64,000 nucleotides of DNA from HK-STAS-PATE-2 sp046350895 (GTDB taxonomy: Bacteria; Patescibacteriota; Patescibacteriia; 2-12-FULL-60-25). A program made the translations under genes and the position numbers. Positions 1-9,724 of the stretch are shown here, piece by piece. The notes under the pieces are model-generated. The model saw only the letters and a list, made by a program, of their open reading frames with translations. It was not told the DNA's origin and searched no databases. The stretch covers positions 19,841-83,840 of the forward strand of contig JAXLZL010000004.1 in NCBI GenBank assembly GCA_046350895.1, read 5' to 3'. Positions within the stretch are counted from its first letter, which is position 1. Every line of letters begins with the position of its first letter.

Positions 1-409
1 CGCTCAAGGTTTCTTCTCGCCTATAAAGCGAGACCATGCGATGGGCAGCGGTACTGGCGCGTCGCGCATTGACGAGGTGCAAAAGCCTGCAAATCGGCTT
101 CTTCGTCTCACAACATGCCCGAAAGAGCCGCTCGAAGAACCATGCCTCGAGAACATACGAGTTCTTGGCCGTGACATGCGAAGGATAAACGATGAGCCGT
201 GCCCGGTCCGATTCAGGGACCGTATCCAGGCCTCGAGCAATCTCATCCTCCAACGGATCCTGCCAAGAACAGATATCCTCAGCAATGACACGCATGGCAT
301 CCGGCCTCGATACCATCCAGTTCATGACGGCGAACGGATTATCGATAGCGGCAAGCGCCTCATTCAGCCGATACAGACACACCGCGTGCCGATCCAGAGC
401 CTCGATCAT
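1..409 (-). CDS. Hypothetical protein, partial (runs off the window start)
   Basis: No family recognised. The frame opens with ATG at 409-407 and stays open to the window edge, giving about 136 residues of a longer protein. The start is supported by a clear Shine-Dalgarno sequence (AGGAG, five bases before the ATG), which most housekeeping genes in this window lack. The visible part begins MIEALDRHAVCLYRLNEA, is rich in Ala, Arg, Leu and Glu and has no membrane segment or signal peptide, so a soluble protein is likely. It lies 38 bases downstream of the photolyase stop on the same strand. Strong SD and unknown function place it with the accessory genes found elsewhere in this window. Confidence 0.6.
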   Translation of the reverse strand, partial: MIEALDRHAVCLYRLNEALAAIDNPFAVMNWMVSRPDAMRVIAEDICSWQDPLEDEIARGLDTVPESDRARLIVYPSHVTAKNSYVLEAWFFERLFRACCETKKPICRLLHLVNARRASTAAHRMVSLYRREETLS

Positions 410-447
410 GCGTACTCCTGTTGGTTCAAGGTCCTGCTTAGCACTTA

Positions 448-1797
448 TCACATTTTGTTATTACGTGCAATATACTCACCTACATCGAACTTGCGTTCAC
501 AGCCATTGCGGTTCATATAGCGCACGCGTCCAAAAACCTTGCGTCTCGACCAGGGCCGGTCATGAACGCCACCCATCGACCAAGCGATGCCGGCATAACC
601 GTTCGGGTCACGGCCATCGAGCTCATAGCGGTCATTTAGCACGATGGCGATCTTCATCGCTTCTTCTACAGATTCACTCCACTCTAAAATCTTCTTCGCC
701 CAATACATACGCATGTAACCATGCATTTTGCCATGTTTCACCATCTCAAGCTGGGCGGCATTCCACAAACCATCATGCGTTTTGGCGGATTCAAATTGTT
801 TGAACGTATTGACGAATTCGCGTTTGTCTTTACGATGCTTGGCAATATCCTCTTTTGCCCAATCAGGAAAACATCCAACCGTGTCATAGTCATCAGGGTG
901 GTAATAGCAAAAATTATCTGATAATTCACGGCGAATGATGAGCTCTTCTAGATAAGCCTCTTTATCCTTGGACGGAGCCGCCGCCTTCATTACTTCAAAG
1001 GCCGCCCGTTGCGGGCTCAGCATGCCATAATGAAAATACGGTGAGAGGTCTGACTGGGCTTGGGCATTTGGGTCATTGCGCCCTTCGTCATAGCCGTTCA
1101 ATTCATGTTGGATAAATCCTCGCAAAGCCCTCTGCGCCGCCTTCTCGCCTGCAAAAATCCAAGACACGGGTGCAATCTCACGACCTTTAAAGCCGCGTCG
1201 CAACGCATCCCACTTAATCACCGGTGACGTAATGGCAATCGGGTGTTTCTTCAGGATTGGAAAATCCGTCAAAAAAGCTTTGAGCAGCTTTTTGATTTTT
1301 GGGCGCAATGTATAAGCGCCATATTCGGCTTTGTCCGACGCTATCCAGCATGGCACGACATTATGCGCATCGACTTCGATAACGGGGATCCCAACCGCTT
1401 TTACCACCGACTTTAGCCATTTGCGCTGGATGCGCAGAGGCGAAAAATCCGTTACAAGTCCGCCAATCTTCTGTTTCTTGATCCATAGAACCAGGTCCTG
1501 CTCCGTCTTTGATCCAATGAGCAAAGAAAAGCCGATGCCCTTTTTCTGACAATCAACCGAGATCTCTTCGAGTGCAGCGAGCTTAAATTCAAACTGGCGA
1601 CGGCCTCCGCCTAAAAAGGCCGGATCGAGATTATAAACCACCTGCAGGACAACGTTTTCACGCATGGCCCATTCTTGGGCGGCCAAGAGCGCCCAATTGT
1701 CTTCAAGGCGCATGTCACGGTTCATCCAATAGGCGATGGCGCCTTTTTGGTAAGGATGGTGGTTCAGGGTGCGCATGCGGCGCGGATCAACGCTCAT
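448..1797 (-). CDS. phr: Class II deoxyribodipyrimidine photolyase
   Basis: Repairs cyclobutane pyrimidine dimers using reduced FAD and blue/near-UV light. About 449 residues, normal for the class. An N-terminal Rossmann-like antenna domain (AYWMNRDMRLEDNWAL near the start) is followed by the helical FAD domain. Class II signatures are MHGYMRMYWAKKILEW at about residue 358, then LNDRYELDGRDPNGYAG and GGVHDRPW. I chose ATG at 1797 (MSVDPRRMRT); the frame stays open further upstream but would overlap the divergent gene starting at 1834. No Shine-Dalgarno is visible. Only 36 bases separate the two divergent starts, so promoters must overlap or lie inside the coding regions. The neighbouring carotenoid genes suggest a photoprotection role. 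Class assignment is firm; a 6-4 photolyase or cryptochrome is unlikely with these motifs. Confidence 0.92.
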   Translation of the reverse strand: MSVDPRRMRTLNHHPYQKGAIAYWMNRDMRLEDNWALLAAQEWAMRENVVLQVVYNLDPAFLGGGRRQFEFKLAALEEISVDCQKKGIGFSLLIGSKTEQDLVLWIKKQKIGGLVTDFSPLRIQRKWLKSVVKAVGIPVIEVDAHNVVPCWIASDKAEYGAYTLRPKIKKLLKAFLTDFPILKKHPIAITSPVIKWDALRRGFKGREIAPVSWIFAGEKAAQRALRGFIQHELNGYDEGRNDPNAQAQSDLSPYFHYGMLSPQRAAFEVMKAAAPSKDKEAYLEELIIRRELSDNFCYYHPDDYDTVGCFPDWAKEDIAKHRKDKREFVNTFKQFESAKTHDGLWNAAQLEMVKHGKMHGYMRMYWAKKILEWSESVEEAMKIAIVLNDRYELDGRDPNGYAGIAWSMGGVHDRPWSRRKVFGRVRYMNRNGCERKFDVGEYIARNNKM

Positions 1798-1833
1798 AAG
1801 ACAAAAGAATAACCGACATGCTACGCTTTGGCC

Positions 1834-2664
1834 ATGCAACTCCCCCTTTGGCTCAAGGTGTCGCGACCGCGTTTTTGGATCTACTTGTTGGGACCTTTTT
1901 TGATCGGCTGCGCCATGATCTACCGCCAAACCGGCACCGTCCCGTGGCAGCTATGGCCGTGGCTGCTGTATTTTACTTATCCTGCCAATATTTTTATCTA
2001 CGGGTTTAACGATTGCTTTGATTACGAAACCGATGTCTTGAATGCCAAAAAACAAGGTTACGAGGCCTTGGTACCGCCAGACCGCCGCAACCTCATCGGC
2101 ATCATGATAGCCGTATCGCATGCGCCGTTTCTTTTTTTGGCGCCTTGGCTACCAAACAAGCCAACCGCCATTCTCCTTGGCTTTCTCTTTTTGGGGTTAT
2201 TCTATTCATCCCCGCCGTTGCGTTTTAAGGTCCGACCTTTTTGGGACAGCCTTTCAAATGTCCTATATGCATTACCTGGGCTATTTGCCTACGCTTTGGG
2301 CGGCGGCACCGCCTGGAGCCCCGATGTACTTATTGCCGCCGGGCTCTGGTGCATGGCCATGCATGCCTATAGCGCAGCCCCAGACATCGCCGCTGACACG
2401 CAGGCCGGCCTGCAAACGATTGCCACAAAACTGGGATGGAAGCGCACCGTGCTTTTCTGCCTCTTTCTCTATGCGGCTGCAGCCTTGCTCGTCATACCTC
2501 ACTCGCCGCTCTTTGGCTTTGTTGCTGGCATCGCCTACGTCTTCATGATGGCAAAGAGCTATAAAGACGGCGAAGCAAAGCTCACCCAAAACTATCAGCA
2601 CTTTCCAGCTATCAACGCGCTGTTTGGGATGTTGTTGTTTTTTGCCGCCGCGTTCGTGCATTAA
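1834..2664 (+). CDS. UbiA-family prenyltransferase, candidate lycopene elongase
   Basis: Integral membrane prenyltransferase of about 276 residues with roughly eight or nine hydrophobic helices. The first Asp-rich motif is NDCFDYETD (residues 59-67), followed by NAKKQGYE; the second is PDIAADTQAG near residue 185. The Asn-Asp...Asp-Tyr-Glu-x-Asp form followed by Asn and a basic pair resembles CrtEb/Lye-type lycopene elongases more than UbiA or MenA proper, but this is memory-based. The gene ends within the stop of crtI (2661-2664 overlap, tail to tail), so it belongs physically to the carotenoid cluster. Inference: it adds C5 units to lycopene or a related carotene. Alternatives are geranylgeranylglycerol-phosphate or quinone-type prenyl transfer, but no quinone genes are visible. 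ATG at 1834 is preferred over TTG at 1828. Confidence 0.75.
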   Translation: MQLPLWLKVSRPRFWIYLLGPFLIGCAMIYRQTGTVPWQLWPWLLYFTYPANIFIYGFNDCFDYETDVLNAKKQGYEALVPPDRRNLIGIMIAVSHAPFLFLAPWLPNKPTAILLGFLFLGLFYSSPPLRFKVRPFWDSLSNVLYALPGLFAYALGGGTAWSPDVLIAAGLWCMAMHAYSAAPDIAADTQAGLQTIATKLGWKRTVLFCLFLYAAAALLVIPHSPLFGFVAGIAYVFMMAKSYKDGEAKLTQNYQHFPAINALFGMLLFFAAAFVH

Positions 2665-4183
2665 AGATTTGAGAGATCGGGCAATGCAGGCAATGCCTGC
2701 ATTGTTTTGTTTTTCATCAAACGCTTCACAATCAACTCGGCACTAATCAACACCATCGGCATGCCAATGCCCGGCTGTGCACCCGCCCCCACAAAAAAGA
2801 GATTGTCGATCTTTGGGTGCTTTGTCTTTGGACGGAACCAGGCCGTCTGAAACAAGGTATGCGCGAGACCGAGTGCCGTACCGCGATAGCTGTTATAGCG
2901 CTTTTCAAAATCTTGAATGCTGAAAAGCTCTTTGGCGACGATACAAGCGCCAAATCTCGTTCTCCCGTCTGCTCTTCGATCGTGGCGAGGATCTTTTTGA
3001 GATAGTCCTCGCGTAGCTGGGCAGAGTCATCGAGACCTGCGGCCACGGGTACAAGAATAAAAAGATTTTCATGGTCGGGCGGCGCCACGGAGTCATCAGT
3101 CTTTGATGGCGCGCAGACATAAAACGACGGATCGCTCGGCCACTGCGGCCGGTCAAAGATCTGGCGAAAATTCTCTTTCCAATCTTTGGCGAACACCAGG
3201 GTGTGGTGCTCTAGGCCGTTTACGCGACCCTTAATGCCGAGATACGCGATAAATGCCGATGGTGCCAAGACACGCTTCTTCCAGTAGGCGTCCGAGTGCA
3301 CGCGCTGTTCTTGGCCAAGCAAGACGCGATCGGTCCATTCAAGGTCGGCATTTGAGACGACGACGTCAGCCTGAATCTCTTCGCCCGTCGACAAGCGAAT
3401 GCCTGTTGCGACCGTGCTCTTGACCATGATTTTTTCTACATTCGCCTGCGTGTGATAGCTCACCCCATGCTTTGCGCCAATGGCAACCAGCGCCTTGGTG
3501 ATTTCATAGATGCCACCCTTTGGATAAAAAACGCCCAACTCGGTATCGATATGCGTCATCATACTGTAAATCGCCGGAGCATTAAACGGCGAATTGCCTA
3601 AAAAGACGAGCGGGTACTGCAATAACTTCTGCACAAAAGGCGACGAGAACCATCGCTTAACGTATTTATCCATGGTCTGAAATACCGAAAGACGGCTCCC
3701 CTCAATCATCAATCTCGGCGTAAAAAAATCCAAAGGCGAGTCGATATTGCCATAAAGAAAATCCTTCTTCGAGACTTCGTATTGGTATTTCGAGCGTCGC
3801 AAATACTCGTCAAGCTTGGCCGCTGAACCGGCCTCAAGCGATTCATAAACAACTTTGTCTGCCGCCAATTCAGAGCGCAGATCAACCGGGCCTCTCGCCT
3901 CATCTTTAAAATAGACGCGATACGAAGGGTCGAGTTTTACGAGATTAAGATAGTCTTCAATGTTTTCTCCCAGTAAATCAAACGTGCGCTGAAAGATGTC
4001 CGGCATCAAATACCAAGACGGACCCATGTCAAAACGAAAGCCGTCTTTTTCTAGCAGGCTCGCACGGCCGCCAAGCTGTTCATTTTTTTCGTAAACCGAT
4101 ACACGAAGCCCGGCTTTGGCCAGAAAAGCCGCGGTCGCCAGCCCACCAAGGCCAGAACCGACAATAATCACGTGTTTAGGCAT
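2661..4183 (-). CDS. crtI: Phytoene desaturase CrtI (frameshifted)
   Basis: FAD-dependent desaturase converting phytoene stepwise towards lycopene. The N-terminus carries the dinucleotide fold GSGLGGLATAAFLAKAG and YEKNEQLGGRA; the C-terminus carries the family signature FFVGAGAQPGIGMPMVL. The signature is in a different frame from the rest: reading frames switch between ETGERDL and IVAKELFSIQDFEKRYN, at about 2945-2955. Adding one base makes the locus 1524 nt, 507 residues, normal for CrtI. The first frame alone would end in unrelated sequence at 2747. Start ATG 4183 overlaps the crtB stop by eight bases, so translation is probably coupled. Because nearby essential genes show the same defect, I think the shift is an error in the sequence; true decay of the pathway cannot be excluded. 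CrtN/CrtP-type desaturases are less likely. Confidence 0.88.
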
Positions 4184-5063
4184 AAAGCATGGATAACGGG
4201 ATTGTTTTTATCTTTTCTCTAAGTGTCGTGCTCGCACGTTTGGTGAAAACGTCATAACCGTTCTGCTCGATCTTTAGCAGGATGAAGCGGTAAAGATCAC
4301 TGGCCAACCGCACCGGCAATCGTCCCCCGTGATTTAAAAGCGCGATACCCTTATTCGCCTCTTCATAGAGCGCATGAATGCGTGCCATCTGCCATTTCAT
4401 CATTTCAATGAATGCCGGGGTCACCTCGCCCTTGGCAATATCCTCGTCAGACAAGCCAAACCGAGCCAACTCATCTTTCGGTAGATAGATACGGCCACGT
4501 TCACGATAATCTTCACCGATATCACGTAAAAAATTCGTGAGTTGCATTGCTTCACCCAGGGCTGACGCGCAACGAGTCACTTCGTCCGTTGACGCCTCTT
4601 TCTGCCAACCGATGACATGGGTCATCATCAAGCCGACAACGACGGCCGAACCATGCATGTATTGCCGTAACTCCTCGTAATTCGCATACCGCGTCTTCAC
4701 CAAGTCCTGCTTCATGGCTGTCAAAAAGTCGGTGGCAAGCTGTTCTGGGATCTCATACCGGCTAAAGACATCCTTGGCCGCCATGAGGACAGGATCAGAG
4801 GTCTTAGCCCCGCCCAATACCGACTTCCACTCGTTTTCCCAACGGTCTAACTTCATGACAGCGTCCTCAGGCGAATTGCCATCCACCATCTCATCAGGCA
4901 AACGAAAAAAGGCATACAAGGCATTAACGGCTTTGCGGCGTTTCTTCTCAAAAAACAGGGTGGCAAAATAATAGCTTTTTCCATATCGCTTCTGGATGCG
5001 CGCGCATTCGCGATAGGCTTGTTCGAGCGTCATATCAGCTGATGCGTGAACAGATTTTTTCAT
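4176..5063 (-). CDS. crtB: Phytoene synthase CrtB
   Basis: Head-to-head condensation of two geranylgeranyl diphosphates to phytoene. About 295 residues, intact. The first Asp-rich region is FFRLPDEMVD (about residue 55) and the second is LTNFLRDIGEDYRERGR with IYLPKDEL after it, both typical of squalene/phytoene synthases. A second Met at 5033 (MTLEQAYREC) gives a one-base gap to the crtE stop at 5035; the Met at 5063 overlaps crtE by 29 bases. Neither has a Shine-Dalgarno, so the start is uncertain. It sits between crtE and crtI, overlapping crtI by eight bases, which supports a carotenoid rather than a squalene/hopanoid role; the paired HpnC/HpnD genes of that pathway are not seen. Confidence 0.9.
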   Translation of the reverse strand: MKKSVHASADMTLEQAYRECARIQKRYGKSYYFATLFFEKKRRKAVNALYAFFRLPDEMVDGNSPEDAVMKLDRWENEWKSVLGGAKTSDPVLMAAKDVFSRYEIPEQLATDFLTAMKQDLVKTRYANYEELRQYMHGSAVVVGLMMTHVIGWQKEASTDEVTRCASALGEAMQLTNFLRDIGEDYRERGRIYLPKDELARFGLSDEDIAKGEVTPAFIEMMKWQMARIHALYEEANKGIALLNHGGRLPVRLASDLYRFILLKIEQNGYDVFTKRASTTLREKIKTIPLSMLYA

Positions 5064-6100
5064 AGAGGGCCAAAAAGCCCGCTTGTTCTTTGGCCTTAAA
5101 ACCACTTTTCTTGATGGCTTGTTCGGCTTTTTTAAAATAGCCGTTCATGGTTTTACTCACTTGCTCAAAGGCGCCGCTCTGCTCAAAAAGCGCATGGACT
5201 TCTCGCGCCTGCTTTTCGTCCACCATCGATCGCCAGAGCTTTTTTAAAGCGGCTTTTTGCTTGGGACCGCCATGCGTATGAATGAACTGCGTGAACATGG
5301 TGTGCTGGCCGTCGCGCAAATCAGAAAATGGCTGCTTGCCAAGGTCTTTAGCCGTACCCGTCAGATCTAGCAGGTCATCTTGAATTTGAAAGGCGATGCC
5401 AAGCGGTCGGCCAAACGCTTCGGCAAAACCGAGATGCGCCTTAGGCGAACCGGCCAATGCCCACCCCATGCGCAATGGCTGCACAAAGGTATAACCCGCC
5501 GTTTTCATTGAGGTTTTCTTTAAGACTTGTTTGTCATTAACGCTTAGGCGCGTCATGCCATCGATATCGAGCATTTGCCCAAGCATGACCTCTTGGTTCA
5601 TCTCGGTATAAAATCCGCTGGAGGGCGAACAGAACGCGCTTGTCCAATCTTGGCTGATCAAAAAAACATTCGTTCGCCCAGACAAAAAGCATGTCGCCGA
5701 CTAAAATGGCATGAGACTCCCCTATGTGCGCCGTATCGCCAATACGGGACTCTTTTTTAAATAGCGTTTTGGCATATTCATGCAAGGTCGGCATGCCATG
5801 ACGATCGGTACCCATGTCCATCACATCATCATGCATCAAGGCGAATGCATGAAAAAGCTCGATGCCAAGCAAAACCCTCCACACCGAAGGACTCATCTTG
5901 CCTCCACAAGACTCATACATTAACGCGGCAATATACGGACGTACGCGTTTACCGCCATGCATCACGATGGTTTTTGCATGGGCAAATAGTCGGTTTAACG
6001 TGACATCATCAGCCTGACGCTTTACGCTCTTTAGTTTTGCATCCAAAAAACGCTCAAGCTCAGCATCAAAAACCGTTTTGAATTGGTGCAGTGAATGCAT
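5035..6100 (-). CDS. crtE: Polyprenyl diphosphate synthase, probable GGPP synthase (frameshifted)
   Basis: Trans-prenyl chain elongation supplying CrtB. First Asp-rich motif ALMHDDVMD, second QIQDDLLDLTG. The first motif lacks the two-residue insertion of bacterial FPP/GGPP synthases, and position -5 is Phe, the residue known to restrict the Sulfolobus enzyme to C20; GGPP is therefore a reasonable product, though longer chains are possible. Upstream and downstream parts are in different frames. The break is at about 5613-5616, where TTTT should be TTT: removing one T restores LFALQR-IYTEMNQEVMLGQ and gives 354 residues, the family length. The start ATG at 6100 follows the murG stop by four bases, so the gene is an extension of the mraY-ftsW-murG run. 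The homopolymer indel looks like a sequence error. Confidence 0.87.
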
Positions 6101-6104
6101 AATA

Positions 6105-7150
6105 TTACAAAATGCCGTCGATACGGTCAGCGAGTGATTCTCCCCCGTCGGTTGTCATTACGTTGTCATAATGGGAGACGAGTTTCTTTGCCTCTTCAGG
6201 ATGTTGAACCATGGCTAATGCGCAGGCATGCAACATGGCGGCAAAACCCTCGGTGCGCTGATCAAGCACAATCGCCGCATCAGCCTTAGCAAAGGCTTGG
6301 GCATTTGCTTCTTGGTGTGAACCCGGGATAGGCACAATGATGCACGGCTTTTGCAAAGCAACGATTTCAGACAAAGAACCGAGACCAGCGCGTGTGATGA
6401 CAACGTCTGCAGCCGCATAAGCGGCACGCATGCGCTCAGCGTCCAAAAACTCATACGAAGAATCGGCCGCCTTTTTGCCTTTACCTGACACATGAATGAC
6501 CTGCATGTCTTTAAACCAAGCATCCTGTTTTGTCAGAAACGCTTCATTCAAAGCTTGGGCACCCGTACCTCCACCCATGATAAGGACGATCGGCTTGGCC
6601 GCATCCAAACCGAAGACATTTGCCCCCTCTGCGCGTGTCATGACTTCACCGACAAAACGCACTGGCGTTGCAATGCGGTGCACATGCTTAACGCCGGCAA
6701 ATGGCGAGGTAGCATAGGCAAACGACGTTGTTACCGATGTTGCCAATGGTGCAATCAGTTTATTCGTCAGACCAGGCTCAACATCAAGCTGGTGCATCAT
6801 GACTGATACCAAGCGTTTTGCGGAAATGAAACGGGAAACGCCGTAAAACCACCTGCTCCAATCACCGCATCAGGACGTTCTTGTTCTAACAAACGCTTGG
6901 CTTCGACAAAGGCGCGATAGAGATCGAGAGGCCATGTTAGCCACTGCTTTGAAGGGTAACGCGGTAATTTTGCCGCAGGAATGGCATGAAATGGGACATG
7001 AAAAACCTCGATAACGGCTTTTTCTGGGCCATATTCGGTACCAAACCAGCAAAACGACGCATCTGCGTGTTTGGCTTTGAGCGACTGGTAGACAGCGATG
7101 AGTGGTGTTACCGGACCCATGGTCCCCCCTCCAACAAAGGCGTATTTCAT
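6105..7150 (-). CDS. murG: MurG, lipid II GlcNAc transferase (frameshifted)
   Basis: Transfers GlcNAc from UDP-GlcNAc to lipid I at the inner face of the membrane. N-terminal loop GGGTMGPVTPLIAVYQSL, acceptor-side HQLDVEPGLTNK (family HEQN region), second Gly-rich loop GGGTGAQALNEAF, donor-site RAGLGSLSEIVALQKP. The frame changes near 6826, between AGGFTAFPVSF and AKRLVSVMMHQLD; one added base gives 348 residues. The N-terminal loop differs from the common GGTGGH form. The start ATG at 7150 overlaps the ftsW stop as ATGA. Peptidoglycan synthesis is otherwise complete-looking around it, so a genuinely dead murG is improbable and the shift is probably an error. Confidence 0.87.
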
Positions 7151-8273
7151 AGTCGTTTGAGCGTGGCGCTTCTTGGCAGGGATGCTACCAGACCAATGGC
7201 AGCAAGCAAAACGGTCAAAGAGGTGCCTCCGTAAGAGATGAACGGCAAGGTCACACCCGTCATCGGCATGAGTCCAAGCATCGAACAAATATTAATGATG
7301 GTTTGCAATGCTATCCAAATGCCAACGCCGGCAGAGAGGTATTTTGCGAATCCGTCAGTCGATTGTCTCGCGATCTGAAAGCACCTCCAAACCAAGACGC
7401 CAATCACCGCCAAAATCAAACTACACAAAATAAGTCCAAGTTCTTCGGCCATGACGGCAAAAATAGAATCGGATTCAACGGCGGGAAGATACAAATATTT
7501 TTGTCGAGACTTGCCGTATCCGAGTCCGAACCAACTCCCTGAACCAATGGCAAGCATTGCCTGATTGATATGATAACCAATGCCTGCGGATCGAGTTCAG
7601 GGGTAAAAAAGGTCATGAAACGGGCGGCGCGATAATCAGAAAATTTAATCAGCAAACCGATCATGGTCACACCGGCAGTACCGAGCGCTGCAAACCACCA
7701 CAAGGGCGCACCCGACAATAAATACATCAAACCGGTCATACCAGCGATGACGGTCATCGAACCCGTATCTGGCTCAGCGATTAATAAGACAACAATGATG
7801 CCAAGCGAGCCCAAAAACGGTAGCAGTCCTTCATGCATGTCTTTGACTTGTTGCGGCGTGCGCGATGAGAGCCAAGCAGCAAAATACATGAGCAGACCGA
7901 ACTTCACGAACTCAGACGGCTGAAACTGGATACCGGCGATATTCAACCAGCTGAGCGAACCGCCCACGCGCACACCGATGCCCGGCACATACACCAACAA
8001 CAATAAAAAGACGCTGCCAAAAAAACCAAACACGGCCAGCTTCTTCCACACGCGGTAATCAATGAGTGAAAACAATAAAAACGCCACGACCCCGGGGAAC
8101 AGCCCCAAAAGCAATTGGCGCTTTACCATGAACAAACTGTCTTGGGTGCGCTGAAAAGCAATAGGACCCGTGGCCGACATGAGCATCGCCAAACCAACAA
8201 CCACCAAAAACGCCGTCGCTCCGACAATGATCGGGTCAAGCGATTTGAGGCGGTCGATGAGCGAAGTGCGCAT
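7147..8273 (-). CDS. ftsW: FtsW/RodA SEDS-family glycan polymerase (frameshifted)
   Basis: Membrane glycosyltransferase that polymerises lipid II. About ten hydrophobic segments; family regions include PSEFVKFGLLMYFAAWLS, AEPDTGSMTVI, FAVMAEELGLI and the C-terminal PFISYGGTSL. The frame breaks at about 7594-7598: TTGG should be TTGGG, which restores DPQALGYHINQAMLAIGSGSW and a 375-residue protein. The position after mraY and before murG favours FtsW over RodA. It starts five bases after the mraY stop and ends overlapping the murG ATG, so the three genes are likely translated from one message. As with murG, the single-base loss in a G run is best explained as a sequencing error. Confidence 0.86.
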
Positions 8274-8278
8274 GTAAA

Positions 8279-9334
8279 TTACGATTTATCCAACAAACCG
8301 ATGACGATGCCGAGACCGGCGACCACGAACGAGACCATCCAGGCGCGCATCACGACGCGGGGCTCACTCCAGCCAATGGCTTCAAAGTGATGGTGGATCG
8401 GAGCGACCTTGAAAACCTTTTTGCCATTGCGGAGTTTTTTGCTCGTAAGCTGGATGATGACGGACAAGCTCTCGACGACATAAGGCAAACCGATGACCAG
8501 CAATAACAGGGGTTGGTTGGTAAGCAGGGCGATGACTCCGAGCGTGGTACCCAATGACATTGCGCCTGTATCCCCCATAAACACGTCGGCTGGATTGATA
8601 TTGTACCAAAGAAAACCAAGTAACGCGCCACAGATCGCACCGCACAGGGTTGCAAGGTCATATCTGCCCTGGGACCAAGCGATGATCGAAAAGGCGGCAA
8701 AGGACGAGAGCAGGATGCCACCTGCCAAGCCGTCCAAACCGTCGGTCACGTTCACCGAATGCGATGTTGAGATGATCACAAGAATGAAGAACGGCACATA
8801 CCACCAACCGATCTGAAACGTACCGAGAAAAGGGATGTGAAAATAGTCCCAACCAAGCTTTAAGAAAAACCACAAGGCACCGATAACGGCAATCAGGCCA
8901 TATGAGAGAATGCGTTCACGTTCACGCAAGCCGCCGCCCTTTGAACCGATGCGCAAGATATTGAGATAGTCATCAACCAAACCGATTAAAGCCGCTCCCA
9001 ACATCAAACCAAGCGGCAACCAGGTTTGTCCACGCGAAAGAAAATCCGCGCGGCAAGCCAACGAACCTTCGCCGAATAACGCACAGGCGCCCGAGAGCCC
9101 GAGGACCAGCGCAAGAACCGTCCCCCAAATGACAATGCCACCCATGGTCGGCGTGCCGGATTTTGCCTGGTGCATCGAAGACATGATCGGCGCGGCCTCT
9201 GCGGCGCGGATGGACTTGCCCATCTTGTATTTGCGCAAGACGCGAATCAATAACGGCATGGAGGCAACCGAGATCGCAAAAGCGGCGCCTGAGACGGCGA
9301 GGGTGCGGGCAATCAAGAATGGTTCGATGGACAT
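8279..9334 (-). CDS. mraY: MraY, phospho-MurNAc-pentapeptide translocase
   Basis: Transfers phospho-MurNAc-pentapeptide to undecaprenyl phosphate to make lipid I. 351 residues and about ten membrane helices. Diagnostic motifs: SGTPTMGGIV near residue 60, VDDYLN, NVTDGLDGLAGG, FMGDTGAMSLG and HHHFEAIGW with the His-rich cytosolic loop. It is intact. It lies four bases downstream of a small membrane-protein gene and five bases upstream of ftsW. MraY is distinguished from the related WecA/TagO family by the NVTDGLDGL and HHHFE motifs; a WecA-like paralogue is present at 19197-20254. Confidence 0.96.
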   Translation of the reverse strand: MSIEPFLIARTLAVSGAAFAISVASMPLLIRVLRKYKMGKSIRAAEAAPIMSSMHQAKSGTPTMGGIVIWGTVLALVLGLSGACALFGEGSLACRADFLSRGQTWLPLGLMLGAALIGLVDDYLNILRIGSKGGGLRERERILSYGLIAVIGALWFFLKLGWDYFHIPFLGTFQIGWWYVPFFILVIISTSHSVNVTDGLDGLAGGILLSSFAAFSIIAWSQGRYDLATLCGAICGALLGFLWYNINPADVFMGDTGAMSLGTTLGVIALLTNQPLLLLVIGLPYVVESLSVIIQLTSKKLRNGKKVFKVAPIHHHFEAIGWSEPRVVMRAWMVSFVVAGLGIVIGLLDKS

Positions 9335-9337
9335 AGG

Positions 9338-9715
9338 TTAGACGTTTAAAACCGAGAGGTAGAAAAAGAAACTCATCCAGGGCAGAGCCCAGGCTAGGGC
9401 TAAGGCAGCACAAGCGTTTGCCATCACGGCATCCGAGCGGTACACGCCCAAGGCAACCAAACAATCGATAACCGTGAACACAAGCCAGAGTCCAGGCAAG
9501 AAAAAGACCCATGGCCAGTCCTTCACTTCATCGATGCCAAAATAGACATTGTAGTGAAAAGCAAAAGCATGGTTGCGGGTAGCGTCAGGCAAAATGCCAG
9601 CGACAAAAATCGTGCTTGCTATAAGGCATAACGCGATCGACAGAATGGTAGACCAGCGCAAAAAGGGCCTTCCCCACGCGAGCTTTGCGGACAACAACCA
9701 GGCGCTCCAATTCAT
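9338..9715 (-). CDS. Small integral membrane protein, unknown
   Basis: 125 residues with about four hydrophobic segments (around residues 22-42, 67-87, 90-108 and 110-122), so almost entirely membrane-embedded. No family recognised and no charged catalytic motif stands out. It is nine bases downstream of the NFU gene and its stop is four bases before the mraY start, so it is translated within the cell-wall operon. Context suggests, but does not show, a role with membrane lipid carriers or MraY. No Shine-Dalgarno is visible before the ATG at 9715. Confidence 0.7.
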   Translation of the reverse strand: MNWSAWLLSAKLAWGRPFLRWSTILSIALCLIASTIFVAGILPDATRNHAFAFHYNVYFGIDEVKDWPWVFFLPGLWLVFTVIDCLVALGVYRSDAVMANACAALALAWALPWMSFFFYLSVLNV

Positions 9716-9724
9716 GCCACCATG

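Noticed and set aside
192..803. Plus-strand open frame of about 200 codons
   Set aside because: Antisense to the photolyase C-terminus and to the partial gene at 1-409, with low-complexity Ser/Arg/His composition.
2661..8273. Pseudogenisation of the carotenoid and cell-wall genes
   Set aside because: Corrected proteins keep all catalytic motifs and family length, breaks fall at homopolymers in several cases, and murG and ftsW should be essential. Not fully excluded for crtE and crtI.
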